A DNA stretch of 36,815 nucleotides, taken from the NCBI GenBank assembly GCA_037190175.1, contig JBBCJM010000206.1:1-36815 (forward strand), read 5' to 3'. Position 1 is the stretch's first letter; every line of letters starts with the position of its first letter. Position numbers and translations under genes: made by a program. The stretch is from JBBCJM01 sp037190175. GTDB lineage: Bacteria; Pseudomonadota; Alphaproteobacteria; Rhodobacterales; Rhodobacteraceae. Below the pieces are notes generated by a model. The model had not been told where the DNA came from. It worked only from the letters and a program-made list of their open reading frames with translations, and did not search any database. This document shows, in pieces, positions 1-8,365 of this stretch.

Positions 1-237
1 ATGCCGCTGGTCTTCCTGGGCGGCGCCTTCTACTCCATCGACATGCTGCCGCCCTTCTGGCAGGCGGTCAGCCACTTCAACCCGGTGCTCTACCTGGTCA
101 GCGGCTTCCGCTGGTCGTTCTACGGCCAGGCCGACGTCCCCATGGCCATCAGCCTGGCCGCCATCGCCGCCTTCCTCGCCCTCTGCCTCGCCGCCGTCCG
201 CTGGATCTTCCGCACAGGATGGCGCATCAAAAAATAA
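1..237 (+). CDS. ABC-2 type transporter permease, C-terminal end (partial)
   Basis: This is the last 78 residues of an ABC-2 family membrane permease cut by the left edge; the ATG at base 1 is most likely an internal methionine. The residues FLGGAFYSIDMLPPFW and SGFRWSFYG are characteristic of the C-terminal part of YadH/NodJ-like exporters, where they lie between the last membrane segments. A final membrane segment (about residues 48-68) and a basic tail follow. Such permeases pair with a separate ATPase to export small molecules or polysaccharides; neither the partner nor the substrate is visible. A fragment from the middle of the same family lies at the other edge of the window (36669-36815), in the same orientation. 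Confidence 0.85.
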   Translation: MPLVFLGGAFYSIDMLPPFWQAVSHFNPVLYLVSGFRWSFYGQADVPMAISLAAIAAFLALCLAAVRWIFRTGWRIKK

Positions 238-457
238 CCCCGGGGTTGACTGCCGAACCCCATCGCCCCCACGGCCAGCCAGCCTCCCCTCCTCGCGAGG
301 AATGACGGCGTGCTGGCCGCTTGGCGCAGGACTTCCCGGCCCCGCTGCGGACTTGCCCAGAAAGGCCAGGAATCGTCAGCGGCGAAGGCGCCGGCTCGCC
401 TCCCACCTTTGCCCACGTGACCGGAGATGGTGGCTTGCATTCGTCGCGGCAACGGAT
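238..457. other. Intergenic stretch without a recognisable gene
   Basis: The stretch contains two perfect 12-bp palindromes, AACCCCGGGGTT (236-247, overlapping the stop codon) and TCCTCGCGAGGA (290-301). Neither has a loop or a following T-run, so neither is called a terminator. The final part, from 458, turns AT-rich and carries the operator pair before the first amidohydrolase gene. Confidence 0.5.
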
Positions 458-490
458 ATTGTGACAAAATAGGATTTATATTGAAACAAT
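458..490 (+). promoter_or_regulatory. Tandem operator A (two ATTG-N3-CAAW sites) before the first adenine-deaminase-like gene
   Basis: ATTGTGACAAA at 458-468 and ATTGAAACAAT at 480-490 are two imperfect palindromes whose starts are exactly 22 bp apart, about two helical turns. They lie in an AT-rich island ending 32 bp before the ATG at 523. The same element recurs before the other units of this gene group (8333-8365, 10202-10257, 12351-12383). The likely ligand is the GntR/FCD protein encoded at 11621-12337; that assignment is inference. Confidence 0.65.
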
Positions 491-522
491 CATGATGCGA
501 CGATGTGCCGGGATGCTGCGAG

Positions 523-2259
523 ATGACCGATTGCGACCTCCTGATCCGCGGGGCCAGACTGCTGAACGTCTATAGCGGGCAGGAAGAGGCCGCCGATCTT
601 GCGGTGCACCACGGGCGGATCGCCGGGGTCGGACCCTCGCTCGCCGTCACGGCCGCCGAGGTGGTAGAGGCGCAGGGGCTCTATCTGGCGCCAGGGCTGG
701 TCGATGCGCATATGCATGTGGACACCACCTTCTTGGCGCCCTCGGAACTGGCGCGGATCCTGCTGCCGCGCGGAACGACCTCGGTGGTGGTCGACAACAC
801 CAACAACGCCCATACCGGCGGGCCCGCAGCCGTGCGGGCGATGGCGGCAGGCTTCGACGGGGTGCCGCTCAGGGCCTTCATGGCCGCGCCCTCCTATTGC
901 CCGCTGGACCCCGGGCTGGAGACGGCGGCGGAAACCCTGGATGCGGCGCTGATCGGCGAACTGCTGGGCGGGGCCGTGGCGATCGGCGAGACGGTCTGGT
1001 CGCGCATCGCGGCCGAGGACCGGGATTACCTGCGCCTGCTGGCGTCGCTGCGGCCCCGCACCACCCGCATCAGCGGCCATGGCGGAGAGATCGCACGTGG
1101 CGACAGCGTGGCCTTCGACGCCTATGCGACGGCGGGCATCCAGGACGACCACTGCATCGGCCGCCCCGGCGATATCCCCGACCGCCTGCGGCGGGGGCTG
1201 GCGCTGTTCCTTGTGGAATGTTCGGGGCGCCGGGGGCAGTTGCCGCCGCTGCTGCGGGCGATGACCGAAGGGGGCCTGCCGCTGCGCCGGGCGTCGCTCT
1301 GCCTCGACAACATCACCCTGGCCGACATGGTGGGGCGCGGCTATGGCTATCAGGACTATCTGATCGGGCTGGGGCTGGCCCAAGGGCTGCCGCCGGTCGA
1401 GTTGTGGCGGATGGCCAGCCTGAACCCGGCCGAACACTACCGGCTGTCCGGGCTGATCGGTGGGCTGGGGATCGGCCGGCATGCCGATTTTCTGCTGATG
1501 GCCGGGCCGGGCGCCTTTCCCCCGGAACAGGTCTGGGTGGGCGGGCGGCAGGTGGCGCGGCGGGGCGAGATGGTCGCCGGGATCGCGCCCTCGCGGTTTC
1601 CCGCGGCCTATCGGCAGACGATCCGCCTGCCAGACTTCGCCCCCGCCGATCTGGTCGTCGCGGCCGATGGCACCCACGCCCGGGTCCGGGTGATCGACGT
1701 CCGCGACGGGGATGCCTTCAACGACGCGGGCGAGGCCGAGCTGCCGGTCCGCGAGGGGCGGGTGCAGCCTGATCCCGCCCAGGATGTGCTGCCCGCGGCG
1801 ATGGTCGAACGCTACGGGCGCGGCGGCGGGATCGGGCGGGGCTTCCTGCGCGGGATGGGCCTGCGGCGGGGCGCCTTGGCCACTTCGGTCACGGTGCCGT
1901 CGAACAACATCATGGCCACCGGCGCCAGCCTGTCCGACATGGAGGCCGCGATCCGCCATGTCGCGCATCTGCAGGGCGGCTTCGCAGTGGTCGCCGGGGG
2001 CGAGGTTCTGGCCGAGGTTCCCCTGCCCTGGGGCGGCATCCTGGCCGACCTGCCGTGGGAGCAGGTCCTTGCCGCGCTCGAGGCCGCCGAGGCGGTGCTG
2101 CGCGATCTGGGATCGCGGCTGACGCATCCGCTGTTCACCCTGGCGCAGACCGGCCTCGCCACGCTGCCCGATCTGGGGCTGACCGACCGGGGCCTGATCG
2201 ACGTGCGCCTGGGCCGGATCGTTTCCCCCCTCATATCCACCGAGACGGAGCATTCCTGA
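523..2259 (+). CDS. Adenine-deaminase-like amidohydrolase (divergent subfamily), copy 1
   Basis: A 578-residue metal-dependent amidohydrolase of the adenine deaminase (COG1001) family at full family length. The N-terminal beta-sandwich leads into a TIM barrel with HxH metal ligands H63/H65 (DAHMHVD), a GE motif with probable bridging E156, H186 (SGHGGE), H210 (DDHC) and D262 (CLDN). MASLNPAEH and the family's C-terminal domain (LPDLGLTDRGLIDV) follow. Two motifs conserved in authentic adenine deaminases are changed: the DPHE block after strand 2 reads DNTNNAH, and the C-terminal HDSHN block reads VPSNN. The true substrate may therefore not be adenine. ATG 523 is preferred over GTG 505 because GGGA lies about 9 bases before it. 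The stop overlaps the next ATG (TGATG), implying coupled translation. Operator A lies just upstream. Confidence 0.85.
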   Translation: MTDCDLLIRGARLLNVYSGQEEAADLAVHHGRIAGVGPSLAVTAAEVVEAQGLYLAPGLVDAHMHVDTTFLAPSELARILLPRGTTSVVVDNTNNAHTGGPAAVRAMAAGFDGVPLRAFMAAPSYCPLDPGLETAAETLDAALIGELLGGAVAIGETVWSRIAAEDRDYLRLLASLRPRTTRISGHGGEIARGDSVAFDAYATAGIQDDHCIGRPGDIPDRLRRGLALFLVECSGRRGQLPPLLRAMTEGGLPLRRASLCLDNITLADMVGRGYGYQDYLIGLGLAQGLPPVELWRMASLNPAEHYRLSGLIGGLGIGRHADFLLMAGPGAFPPEQVWVGGRQVARRGEMVAGIAPSRFPAAYRQTIRLPDFAPADLVVAADGTHARVRVIDVRDGDAFNDAGEAELPVREGRVQPDPAQDVLPAAMVERYGRGGGIGRGFLRGMGLRRGALATSVTVPSNNIMATGASLSDMEAAIRHVAHLQGGFAVVAGGEVLAEVPLPWGGILADLPWEQVLAALEAAEAVLRDLGSRLTHPLFTLAQTGLATLPDLGLTDRGLIDVRLGRIVSPLISTETEHS

Positions 2260-3011
2260 TGGATCTCGCCACCGAAGCCGATATCGACGAAGCCATCCTG
2301 GATGTCCGCGCCGCCCGCGCGCTGGAGCCGGTCGACCTGCTGATCACGGGCGTCTCGCTGGTGAACGTCTATTCCGAAGAGATCCACCCGGCCGACATCG
2401 CCATCCGCCGCCACCGGATCGTGGCGATCCGCGAGGGGTTCGCGGGCGAGGCGCGGGCGCGCATCGACGGGGCGGGCCTCTTTGCCTGGCCGGGGGCGGT
2501 CGAGCCGGACGCGGGCGAGATCGACGCGGCGGGCGAGGTCGCATTACTGGAACGGGGCATCACCTCGGTCATCGGCCAGCCGGGCGGGGCGCGGCATCTG
2601 GCGGTCTGGCCGCGAGTGGCCGGTATCCGCCCCTTCCAGCCGGAACAGGTGGTCGGCAGCGCGGCAGAGGGGCTGGCGGCCTCGCGGCAGGGGCTGTTGC
2701 CGGTGGTGGATGCGGCGCTCTGCCCCGACTGGCGGGTGTTCTTCGCCGAGATCGCGGCCCGGCAGATCGACAGCGGGCGGTTCGTCCTGCGGCAGGTGGC
2801 ACGGCCCGAGGATCCGGTCGCGGCCGCCATCGCGGCGGGCCAGCCGCCGGCCCGGGCGCGCCAGCTGGTCAGCTTCAACGCCGCCGTGCATTTCGCCCTC
2901 GACCATGAGGTGGGAGGGATCGCGCCAGGCCGCCGGGCCGATATCGTGCTGGCGGAGGGGCCTGCCTCGGCCCCCCGCCACGTCATCGCGGGCGGACGGC
3001 TGGTGTTCTGA
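2259..3011 (+). CDS. Short non-catalytic paralog of the adenine-deaminase-like enzymes
   Basis: A 250-residue protein translationally coupled to the preceding amidohydrolase by a TGATG overlap. Its start (DLLITGVSLVNVYSEEIHPAD) aligns with the N-terminal sandwich of the neighbour. ERGITSVIGQPGG matches the strand after the metal site, and SFNAAVHFALDHEVGGIAPG matches the end of the catalytic barrel (MASLNPAEH...). Most of the barrel and the whole C-terminal domain are missing. The HxH site is replaced by EPDAGEI, so no metal centre can form in the usual way. The frame is open, GC-rich and coupled to its neighbour, which argues against recent decay. It could be an accessory subunit, a binding protein or an old deletion derivative; no function can be assigned. 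Confidence 0.75.
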   Translation: MDLATEADIDEAILDVRAARALEPVDLLITGVSLVNVYSEEIHPADIAIRRHRIVAIREGFAGEARARIDGAGLFAWPGAVEPDAGEIDAAGEVALLERGITSVIGQPGGARHLAVWPRVAGIRPFQPEQVVGSAAEGLAASRQGLLPVVDAALCPDWRVFFAEIAARQIDSGRFVLRQVARPEDPVAAAIAAGQPPARARQLVSFNAAVHFALDHEVGGIAPGRRADIVLAEGPASAPRHVIAGGRLVF

Positions 3012-3019
3012 CGCCCCGC

Positions 3020-4018
3020 CTAGGGCTGGTCGGCGTGCAGGCAGGCCACCCGGTGGGCCTGCCCGCGCAGCGCCGGCACCTTTTCCGCGCAGAGCGGGGT
3101 CGCCAGCGGGCAGCGGGTGCGGAACGCGCAGCCCGAGGGCGGGGAAAGCGGGCTGGGCGGATCGCCGGCCAGCAGCGTGGGTGTTCCCTCCGGCGTCCGG
3201 GCGCCGGGCTTGGCCGCCATCAGGGCGCGGGTATAGGGATGCGCGGGGCGGCCGAAGACCCTTTGCGTCGGGCCTTCCTCGACCACGCGGCCCAGGTACA
3301 TCACCGCCACCCGGTCGCACAGATGCCGCACCACCGACAGGTCGTGGCTGACGAACAGCATCGCCAGCCGCAGGTCGCGGCGCAGCGAGACCAGAAGCTC
3401 GATGATCTGCGCCTGAACCGAAACGTCCAGCGCGCTGACCGGCTCGTCCGCCACCACCAGTTCGGGGCCCATCACCAGCGCGCGGGCGATGCCGACGCGC
3501 TGGCGCTGCCCGCCGGAGAACTCGTGCGGCAGGCTGTCGGCCCGGCCGGGATCGAGCCCCATGCGGGCCATCCAGTCGCGGGCGGCCCCCTCGCGCGCCT
3601 GACGCCCCTGCAGGCGATGGATCGCCAGCCCGTCGGCGATCTGCGCGCCGACGGAACGCCGCGGATCGAGGCTGCTCATCGGATCCTGGAAGACGATCTG
3701 CATCTTGCGGCGCAGTTCCCGCCACCGCGAAGGCACCATGCGGCCCATGTCCTCGCCACGGTAGAGCACCGTGCCCTCCGTCGGGCGCAGCAGGCCCAGC
3801 GCCAGCCGGCCCAGCGTGGTCTTGCCCGAACCGCTCTCGCCGACCAGACCCAGCGTCTCGCCGGCCGTGATCTCCAGCGAGACGTCGTTGACCGCCCGGA
3901 CCTGCCGCCGCGCCCAGCCGCTGCGGATGGGAAAGCTGACGGTCACATGGTCCAGCCGCAGGACGGGCTGGACGGCCGCTGCCGCCTCGGGGATGTCGGA
4001 CAGGGTTGCGTCACGCAC
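3020..4018 (-). CDS. Peptide/opine-type ABC importer ATPase, DppF/OppF-like
   Basis: A 332-residue ATPase of the Opp/Dpp type that would power uptake with the neighbouring permeases at the inner membrane. Walker A is GESGSGKT (about residues 60-67), the Q-loop reads FQDPMSSLDP, the signature SGGQRQR is near 168-174 and Walker B is LVVADEP near 187-193. The oligopeptide C-terminal extension is present (HPYTRALMAAKPG) with its spaced cysteines (CAFRTRC, C, ACLH), typical of OppF/DppF. The likely GTG start at 4018 overlaps the end of the upstream DppC-DppD fusion gene by 8 bases. It is the last gene of the minus-strand operon and ends 8 bases from the stop of the convergent short paralog. Confidence 0.9.
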   Translation of the reverse strand: MRDATLSDIPEAAAAVQPVLRLDHVTVSFPIRSGWARRQVRAVNDVSLEITAGETLGLVGESGSGKTTLGRLALGLLRPTEGTVLYRGEDMGRMVPSRWRELRRKMQIVFQDPMSSLDPRRSVGAQIADGLAIHRLQGRQAREGAARDWMARMGLDPGRADSLPHEFSGGQRQRVGIARALVMGPELVVADEPVSALDVSVQAQIIELLVSLRRDLRLAMLFVSHDLSVVRHLCDRVAVMYLGRVVEEGPTQRVFGRPAHPYTRALMAAKPGARTPEGTPTLLAGDPPSPLSPPSGCAFRTRCPLATPLCAEKVPALRGQAHRVACLHADQP

Positions 4019-5846
4019 AGACGGCCTCCTTCGCGGTCAGCAGGTCCCGCCAGCGCATGCAGCGGACCTGCCCGTCCGGCAGGACCTCGGATCGCTGGGG
4101 CGTCTCGTGGCAGGCGGGCGCGGCCAGGGCACAGCGCGGCGCGAAACGGCAGCCCTCGGGCATCATCCCGGCGCGAGGCACCACCCCGGGAATGCCGACC
4201 GGCATGTCCTCGCCCTCCGGCGAGGCGGCGATCAGGGCGCGGGAATAGGGATGGCGCGGGGCGTTCAGCACCTGGTTCGCCGGCCCTTCCTCGACGATCT
4301 GGCCGGCATACATCACCGCCACCCGGTCGGCGACCTCGCGCACCAGCGCGATGTCGTGGCTGATGAAGATCAGGCCCATGCCGTCCTGCCGCTGAAGTTC
4401 CTTCAGCAGCGCGATGATCTGGGCCTGCACGGTCACGTCCAGCGCCGTGGTCGGCTCGTCGGCGATCAGCAGGCCCGGTCGGTTGGCGATGGCCATGGCG
4501 ATCATCACCCGTTGCCGCATGCCCCCGGACATCTCGTGCGGATAGCTCTGCATCCGCCGTTCGGGATCGGCGATCCCCACGCGCCGGAACAGCGCCAGCG
4601 CCTCGGCCAGGGCGGCCGGCCGGCCGATGGCACGATGCACGGTGATCGCCTCGGCGACCTGATCGCCCACCCGCTGCATGGGATGCAGGCTGCTCATCGG
4701 ATCCTGGAACACCATGGCCATGCGGGTGCCGCGCAGCTTGCGCAGCCCCGCCTCGTCCAGTTCCAGCACATCCGCCCCGTCCAGCCAGGCCGAGCCCTGC
4801 ACCACGCCGGCGCCCTCGGGCAGCAGGCCCATGACGGCGGCGGCGCTGATCGACTTGCCCGAACCGCGTTCGCCGACCAGCGCCAGCGTCTGGCCGGGGC
4901 GCAGCGAGAAGCCCACGTTCTCGACCAGCGTCACCGGGCCCTGCGGGCGGGCAACGGCCACCGACAGGCCCTCGACCCGCAGCAGGGCATCGCCTTTCCC
5001 CGGCGTGGTCCGCCCGGCAGGTCGCCGGGGCGGCAGCGGCAGCGCGCCTTCCATGGTGCGGCCCTTGGGATCGAAGCGGTCGCGCAGCCGGTCGCAGACC
5101 TGATTGAGCAGCAGGATCGTCGCGATCAGCGCCAGCGACGGCCACAGGAGCAGCAGCGGCGCCTGCATCATCGTCGCCCGGGCACCGGCCGCCATCCGGC
5201 CCCATGACGGGGCGGGCGCCGGGATGCCGAGGCCCAGAAAGGAGAGCCCGCTTTCCAGGATCAGCGCCGTCGCCACCGTCAGCGAGAACTGCACCAGCAG
5301 CGGCCCGGCGATGTTCGGCAGCACGGTCAGCCCCAGGATGCGGGGCGTGCGGGCGCCCAGCGCGCGGACGGCTTCCACATAGTCCAGCTTCCGCGCCGAA
5401 AGGGTCTGGGCATAGGTGACGCGGGCGAAGCCCGGCACGAACAGCACCGCCATGATGAAGACCAGCACCCCGCCGCCCGGGCCGAGCAGGGTGGTCACCA
5501 GCATGGCCAGCAGGATGGGCGGGAAGCACAGGATCACGTCCACCAGGCGGATGGTGACCAGTTCCGACCAGCCGCGCAGCCAGGCGCCCAGCAGCCCCAG
5601 CAGGATGCCCGCCGCCGCGGCCAGCAGCGCCGAGATGGCGGCAAAGCTCAGCGACGACCGCGCGCCCCAGATCAGCCGCGACAGCACGTCGCGCCCCACC
5701 TCGTCGCGCCCCAGCCAGGCATCGGCCGAGGGCGGTGCAAGCCGCCGGCCGACATCCTGCACCAGCGGATCGGCCATGGGCAGGATCGGCGCCGCGGCCG
5801 CCAGCAGCAGCAGCGCACCCAGAAGCAGGAAGGGAAGCCGTCTCAT
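4011..5846 (-). CDS. Fused ABC importer permease-ATPase (DppC-DppD fusion)
   Basis: A 611-residue fusion of an inner-membrane permease and an ATPase, usually two genes in Dpp/Opp systems. Residues 1-260 form a DppC-type permease with N-terminal membrane anchor, the GRDVLSRLIWGARSSL segment and the EAA loop (EAVRALGARTPRI, about 158-170). A linker (about 260-285) leads to a DppD-type ATPase: Walker A GERGSGKS (about 325-332, with R where S is common), FQDPMSSLHP, SGGMRQR, LLIADEP and the C-terminal HPYSRAL with cysteine cluster. The ATG at 5846 overlaps the upstream permease stop (ATGA). A longer open frame upstream is discarded because it runs antisense-like through the DppB gene in another frame. 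Confidence 0.92.
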   Translation of the reverse strand: MRRLPFLLLGALLLLAAAAPILPMADPLVQDVGRRLAPPSADAWLGRDEVGRDVLSRLIWGARSSLSFAAISALLAAAAGILLGLLGAWLRGWSELVTIRLVDVILCFPPILLAMLVTTLLGPGGGVLVFIMAVLFVPGFARVTYAQTLSARKLDYVEAVRALGARTPRILGLTVLPNIAGPLLVQFSLTVATALILESGLSFLGLGIPAPAPSWGRMAAGARATMMQAPLLLLWPSLALIATILLLNQVCDRLRDRFDPKGRTMEGALPLPPRRPAGRTTPGKGDALLRVEGLSVAVARPQGPVTLVENVGFSLRPGQTLALVGERGSGKSISAAAVMGLLPEGAGVVQGSAWLDGADVLELDEAGLRKLRGTRMAMVFQDPMSSLHPMQRVGDQVAEAITVHRAIGRPAALAEALALFRRVGIADPERRMQSYPHEMSGGMRQRVMIAMAIANRPGLLIADEPTTALDVTVQAQIIALLKELQRQDGMGLIFISHDIALVREVADRVAVMYAGQIVEEGPANQVLNAPRHPYSRALIAASPEGEDMPVGIPGVVPRAGMMPEGCRFAPRCALAAPACHETPQRSEVLPDGQVRCMRWRDLLTAKEAVCA

Positions 5847-6796
5847 GCCGCCCTCACACGCGGGTCGATGGAGTGATAGGCCAGATCGGTCAGCAGGTTG
5901 ATCAGCAGGAACAGCAGCGAGATGGTCAGCACGATGCCGGCCACCATCGGATAGTCGCGCGCAGCGATGGAATGCATCAGCGGCGCCGAGATGCCCGGCC
6001 AGTTGAAGATGTGCTCGACCAGCACGGTCCCGCCCAGCAGGGCACCCATGTCCATCCCCAGCAGGGTAATGATCGGGATCAGCGAGGCGCGGCCGACATG
6101 GCGGGTCAGGATGCGCCGCGGCGGCACGCCCTTGGCCCGGGCGGTGCGCACATAATCGCGCGACAGCACCTCCAGCGCCGAGGCGCGGGTCATGCGGAAC
6201 ACGTCCACGGTCAGCCGGGCCGAGGTAGCCAGCGCCGGCATGGCCAGCAGGACCAGATGCTGCCACGGGTCCTGCGAGAACGGAACGAACCCGCCCGCCG
6301 GCATCCAGCCCAGCTTCTGCGCGAAGACCAGCACCATCAGGGTGCCCAGCACGAACACGGGCGTCGCCTGGGTGATGCTGACCAATGTGCCCGTCACCCG
6401 GTCGAACCGGCCGCCCTTGCGCACGGCGGCCAGCATCCCGCCCGACATCCCCACCACCGCCGCGATCGCGGCGGAGGCGAAGATCAGTTCCAGTGTCCTG
6501 GGCAGGCGCAGCAGGATTTCCTTGGAAACGGAATAGCCGTCCAGAAGGCTATGCCCGAGGTCCAGCCGCAAAAGGCCGGACAGGAAGGACAGGTATTGCT
6601 CGTGCAGCGGCCGGTCCAGGCCCAGGCTGCGGCGAAGGTCGGCAACCGCGGCGGGATCGGGCAGGATGCCGTTGTCCGAGGTCAGCAGCAGTTCGGCCGG
6701 ATCCCCGGGGATGGCGTGCAGCGACAGGAACACCACCGTCACCACCACCCAGGCCAGTCCGAACGAAACCGCGATCCGTCGCGCGAGCCATGTCAT
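5843..6796 (-). CDS. Peptide/opine-type ABC importer permease, DppB-like
   Basis: A 317-residue inner-membrane permease of the DppB/OppB family, of normal length. Visible are an N-terminal membrane helix, the periplasmic stretch with HAIPGDPAELLLTSDNG, and the LGLDRPLHEQYL segment diagnostic of DppB. The EAA-type loop reads VLSRDYVRTARAKGVPPRRI, and the C-terminal membrane segments end in DPRVRAA. ATG 6796 overlaps the binding-protein stop (ATGA), and GGAGGGGG lies about 10 bases upstream. It forms the translocation channel together with the permease half of the next gene. Confidence 0.93.
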   Translation of the reverse strand: MTWLARRIAVSFGLAWVVVTVVFLSLHAIPGDPAELLLTSDNGILPDPAAVADLRRSLGLDRPLHEQYLSFLSGLLRLDLGHSLLDGYSVSKEILLRLPRTLELIFASAAIAAVVGMSGGMLAAVRKGGRFDRVTGTLVSITQATPVFVLGTLMVLVFAQKLGWMPAGGFVPFSQDPWQHLVLLAMPALATSARLTVDVFRMTRASALEVLSRDYVRTARAKGVPPRRILTRHVGRASLIPIITLLGMDMGALLGGTVLVEHIFNWPGISAPLMHSIAARDYPMVAGIVLTISLLFLLINLLTDLAYHSIDPRVRAA

Positions 6797-8286
6797 CCGA
6801 GGGAGACCCCCTCCATGCACCACTGCGTATTGCGCAGCAGCGGGCCGGGCGGAACATAGAAGCCGCTGACGGTATTCTTCACCGCATAGCCCTCGGAACG
6901 CCAGCAGAGGCTGACCATCGGCACCTCCTCGATCGCCGCGGCCTGCAACTCCTTGTAGATCTCGATCCGTTTGGCCGCGTCCAGTTCGGCCCGGCCGGCC
7001 TGCAGCGCGGCCTGGGTGCGCGGCGCCGAGAGATTGGTCGATTCCGACAGTGCCGGGGTCAGCGAGTCCGGGTCGATGTCGTTGGGCACCGTGCCGCCCA
7101 GATAGATCTCGTACTGGCCGCGGTTCTTCAGGGTGTTCCGGGTCGGCTGGTCGGGCATGTTCAGCGTGGCGCGGATGCCCACCTGGGCCAGATGCTGCTG
7201 CACCAGTTCGGCGATGGTCTTTTCGAAACCGGACGACGAGGTGGACAGGATCGTGGTGTCGAACCCGTCGGGCAGGCCGGCCTCGGCCAGCAGGGCGCGG
7301 GATCGGTCGGGGTCGTAGGCCCAGCCTTCTGCCGCCGCCTCGTCGTAGAAGGGTGTTCCCGGGAACACCGGCACCCCGGGCAGCGCCCTCGCCCGGCCGA
7401 AGAAGGCAGCCGAGACGATCTCGTCCCGCCTGATCGAATGCGCGATGGCGCGGCGGACCCGGGCATCCGACAATGGGCCGCTGCTTCCATTGAACTGCAT
7501 CAGTTGCAGCCCGCCATCCTGCGTGTGCAGCGTGGCCGTGCCGCCGCTTTCGACCGAGTCCATCAGCTGCCAGGGCACGAAATCGATGACATCGACATCC
7601 CCCGCCTCGAAGGCCGCATAGCGCAGGTTCTCGTCGGGATAGGCGACCACCCTGATCGCCGACAGCCGCGGCATGTCGGGCTTGTAGTAGTCCGCGAAAG
7701 CCTCGAGGTCGATCGAGGTGCCGCGTTCGGAGGCCACGATGCGGAAGGGGCCCGCCCCGATCGGATCACGCGGATCCGATCCCTCCGGCAGGATCGGCAG
7801 TTCGCGCACCGCCAGCCAGTTGGGCACCACGGCCGATGGCGCCTTCATCACCAGCCGCACGGTCAGCGGGTCCGGCGCCTCGAAGGCGGCGACCTGCTGC
7901 ATCTGCGCCCGCATCAGCGCGGTCGAGTTCTCGGCCGCGACCTGTTGCAGCGACCAGACCACGTCGGCCGAGGTCACCGCCGCGCCGTTGTGGAACCGGG
8001 CGTTGGGGCGCAGGCGGAAGGTCCAGTGGCCGTCCGCATCCACCGACCAGTCCTCGGCAAGCTCTCCCTGCATCCTGCCGTCGCGGTCATAGGACAGCAG
8101 ACCCCGCTGGGTCATCAGCTTGACCGCGCCCTGCGCGGCGCCGGCGTTGATCCAGGGTTCCAGCGTCGGGGGATAGCCCGACAGGCCATAGCGCAGGCGG
8201 CCGCCCGCGACATTGGCGCGGGCGAGGGTCGGCAGGAAGGGCGTGGCGATCGCTGCGGCGATCAGTCGGCGTCGCGTGATATCCAT
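6793..8286 (-). CDS. ABC importer substrate-binding protein, family 5, probable Tat substrate
   Basis: A 497-residue periplasmic binding protein of the SBP_bac_5 family (dipeptides, opines, nickel and other ligands). The start at 8286 gives a signal peptide with a TRRRL twin-arginine motif followed by a short hydrophobic run ending in LARA; AGGGAA upstream can serve as ribosome binding site. The family pattern of NARFHNGAAVTSADVVWSLQ, DPIGAGPF and an FGRARALPGVPVFPG-like C-lobe is clear. It is the first gene of the transporter operon and overlaps the permease gene (ATGA). Position between two deaminase-like genes suggests that the ligand is the substrate, or a precursor of the substrate, of those enzymes; this is inference. 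Confidence 0.92.
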   Translation of the reverse strand: MDITRRRLIAAAIATPFLPTLARANVAGGRLRYGLSGYPPTLEPWINAGAAQGAVKLMTQRGLLSYDRDGRMQGELAEDWSVDADGHWTFRLRPNARFHNGAAVTSADVVWSLQQVAAENSTALMRAQMQQVAAFEAPDPLTVRLVMKAPSAVVPNWLAVRELPILPEGSDPRDPIGAGPFRIVASERGTSIDLEAFADYYKPDMPRLSAIRVVAYPDENLRYAAFEAGDVDVIDFVPWQLMDSVESGGTATLHTQDGGLQLMQFNGSSGPLSDARVRRAIAHSIRRDEIVSAAFFGRARALPGVPVFPGTPFYDEAAAEGWAYDPDRSRALLAEAGLPDGFDTTILSTSSSGFEKTIAELVQQHLAQVGIRATLNMPDQPTRNTLKNRGQYEIYLGGTVPNDIDPDSLTPALSESTNLSAPRTQAALQAGRAELDAAKRIEIYKELQAAAIEEVPMVSLCWRSEGYAVKNTVSGFYVPPGPLLRNTQWCMEGVSLG

Positions 8287-8332
8287 CTGAGTCTGTTCCC
8301 TGTAGTGGCTGTTGTTGGTCTTACTCTGCATT

Positions 8333-8365
8333 ATGGTGACAAAAACTCAATCTTATTGATACAAT
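8333..8365 (-). promoter_or_regulatory. Tandem operator B before the transporter operon
   Basis: ATGGTGACAAA (8333-8343, one mismatch to the consensus) and ATTGATACAAT (8355-8365) are 22 bp apart. They fill the 79-bp gap between the second amidohydrolase gene and the binding-protein gene. The second site matches, on the opposite strand, all 11 bases of ATTGTATCAAT at 10225-10235. They end about 47 bp upstream of the start at 8286, so the transporter probably has its own regulated promoter even though it could also be read from the gene upstream. Confidence 0.65.

Noticed and set aside
236..247. AACCCCGGGGTT as terminator of the left permease gene
   Set aside because: Perfect palindrome without loop and without a following T-run.
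490..2253. Long minus-strand frame opposite the first amidohydrolase
   Set aside because: Low-complexity antisense shadow (Gln, His, Gly, Pro) of a clearly recognisable enzyme; no start signal or homology.
3011..3020. Terminator between the convergent mini-paralog and DppF-like genes
   Set aside because: Only eight bases separate the stop codons and no stem-loop is visible.
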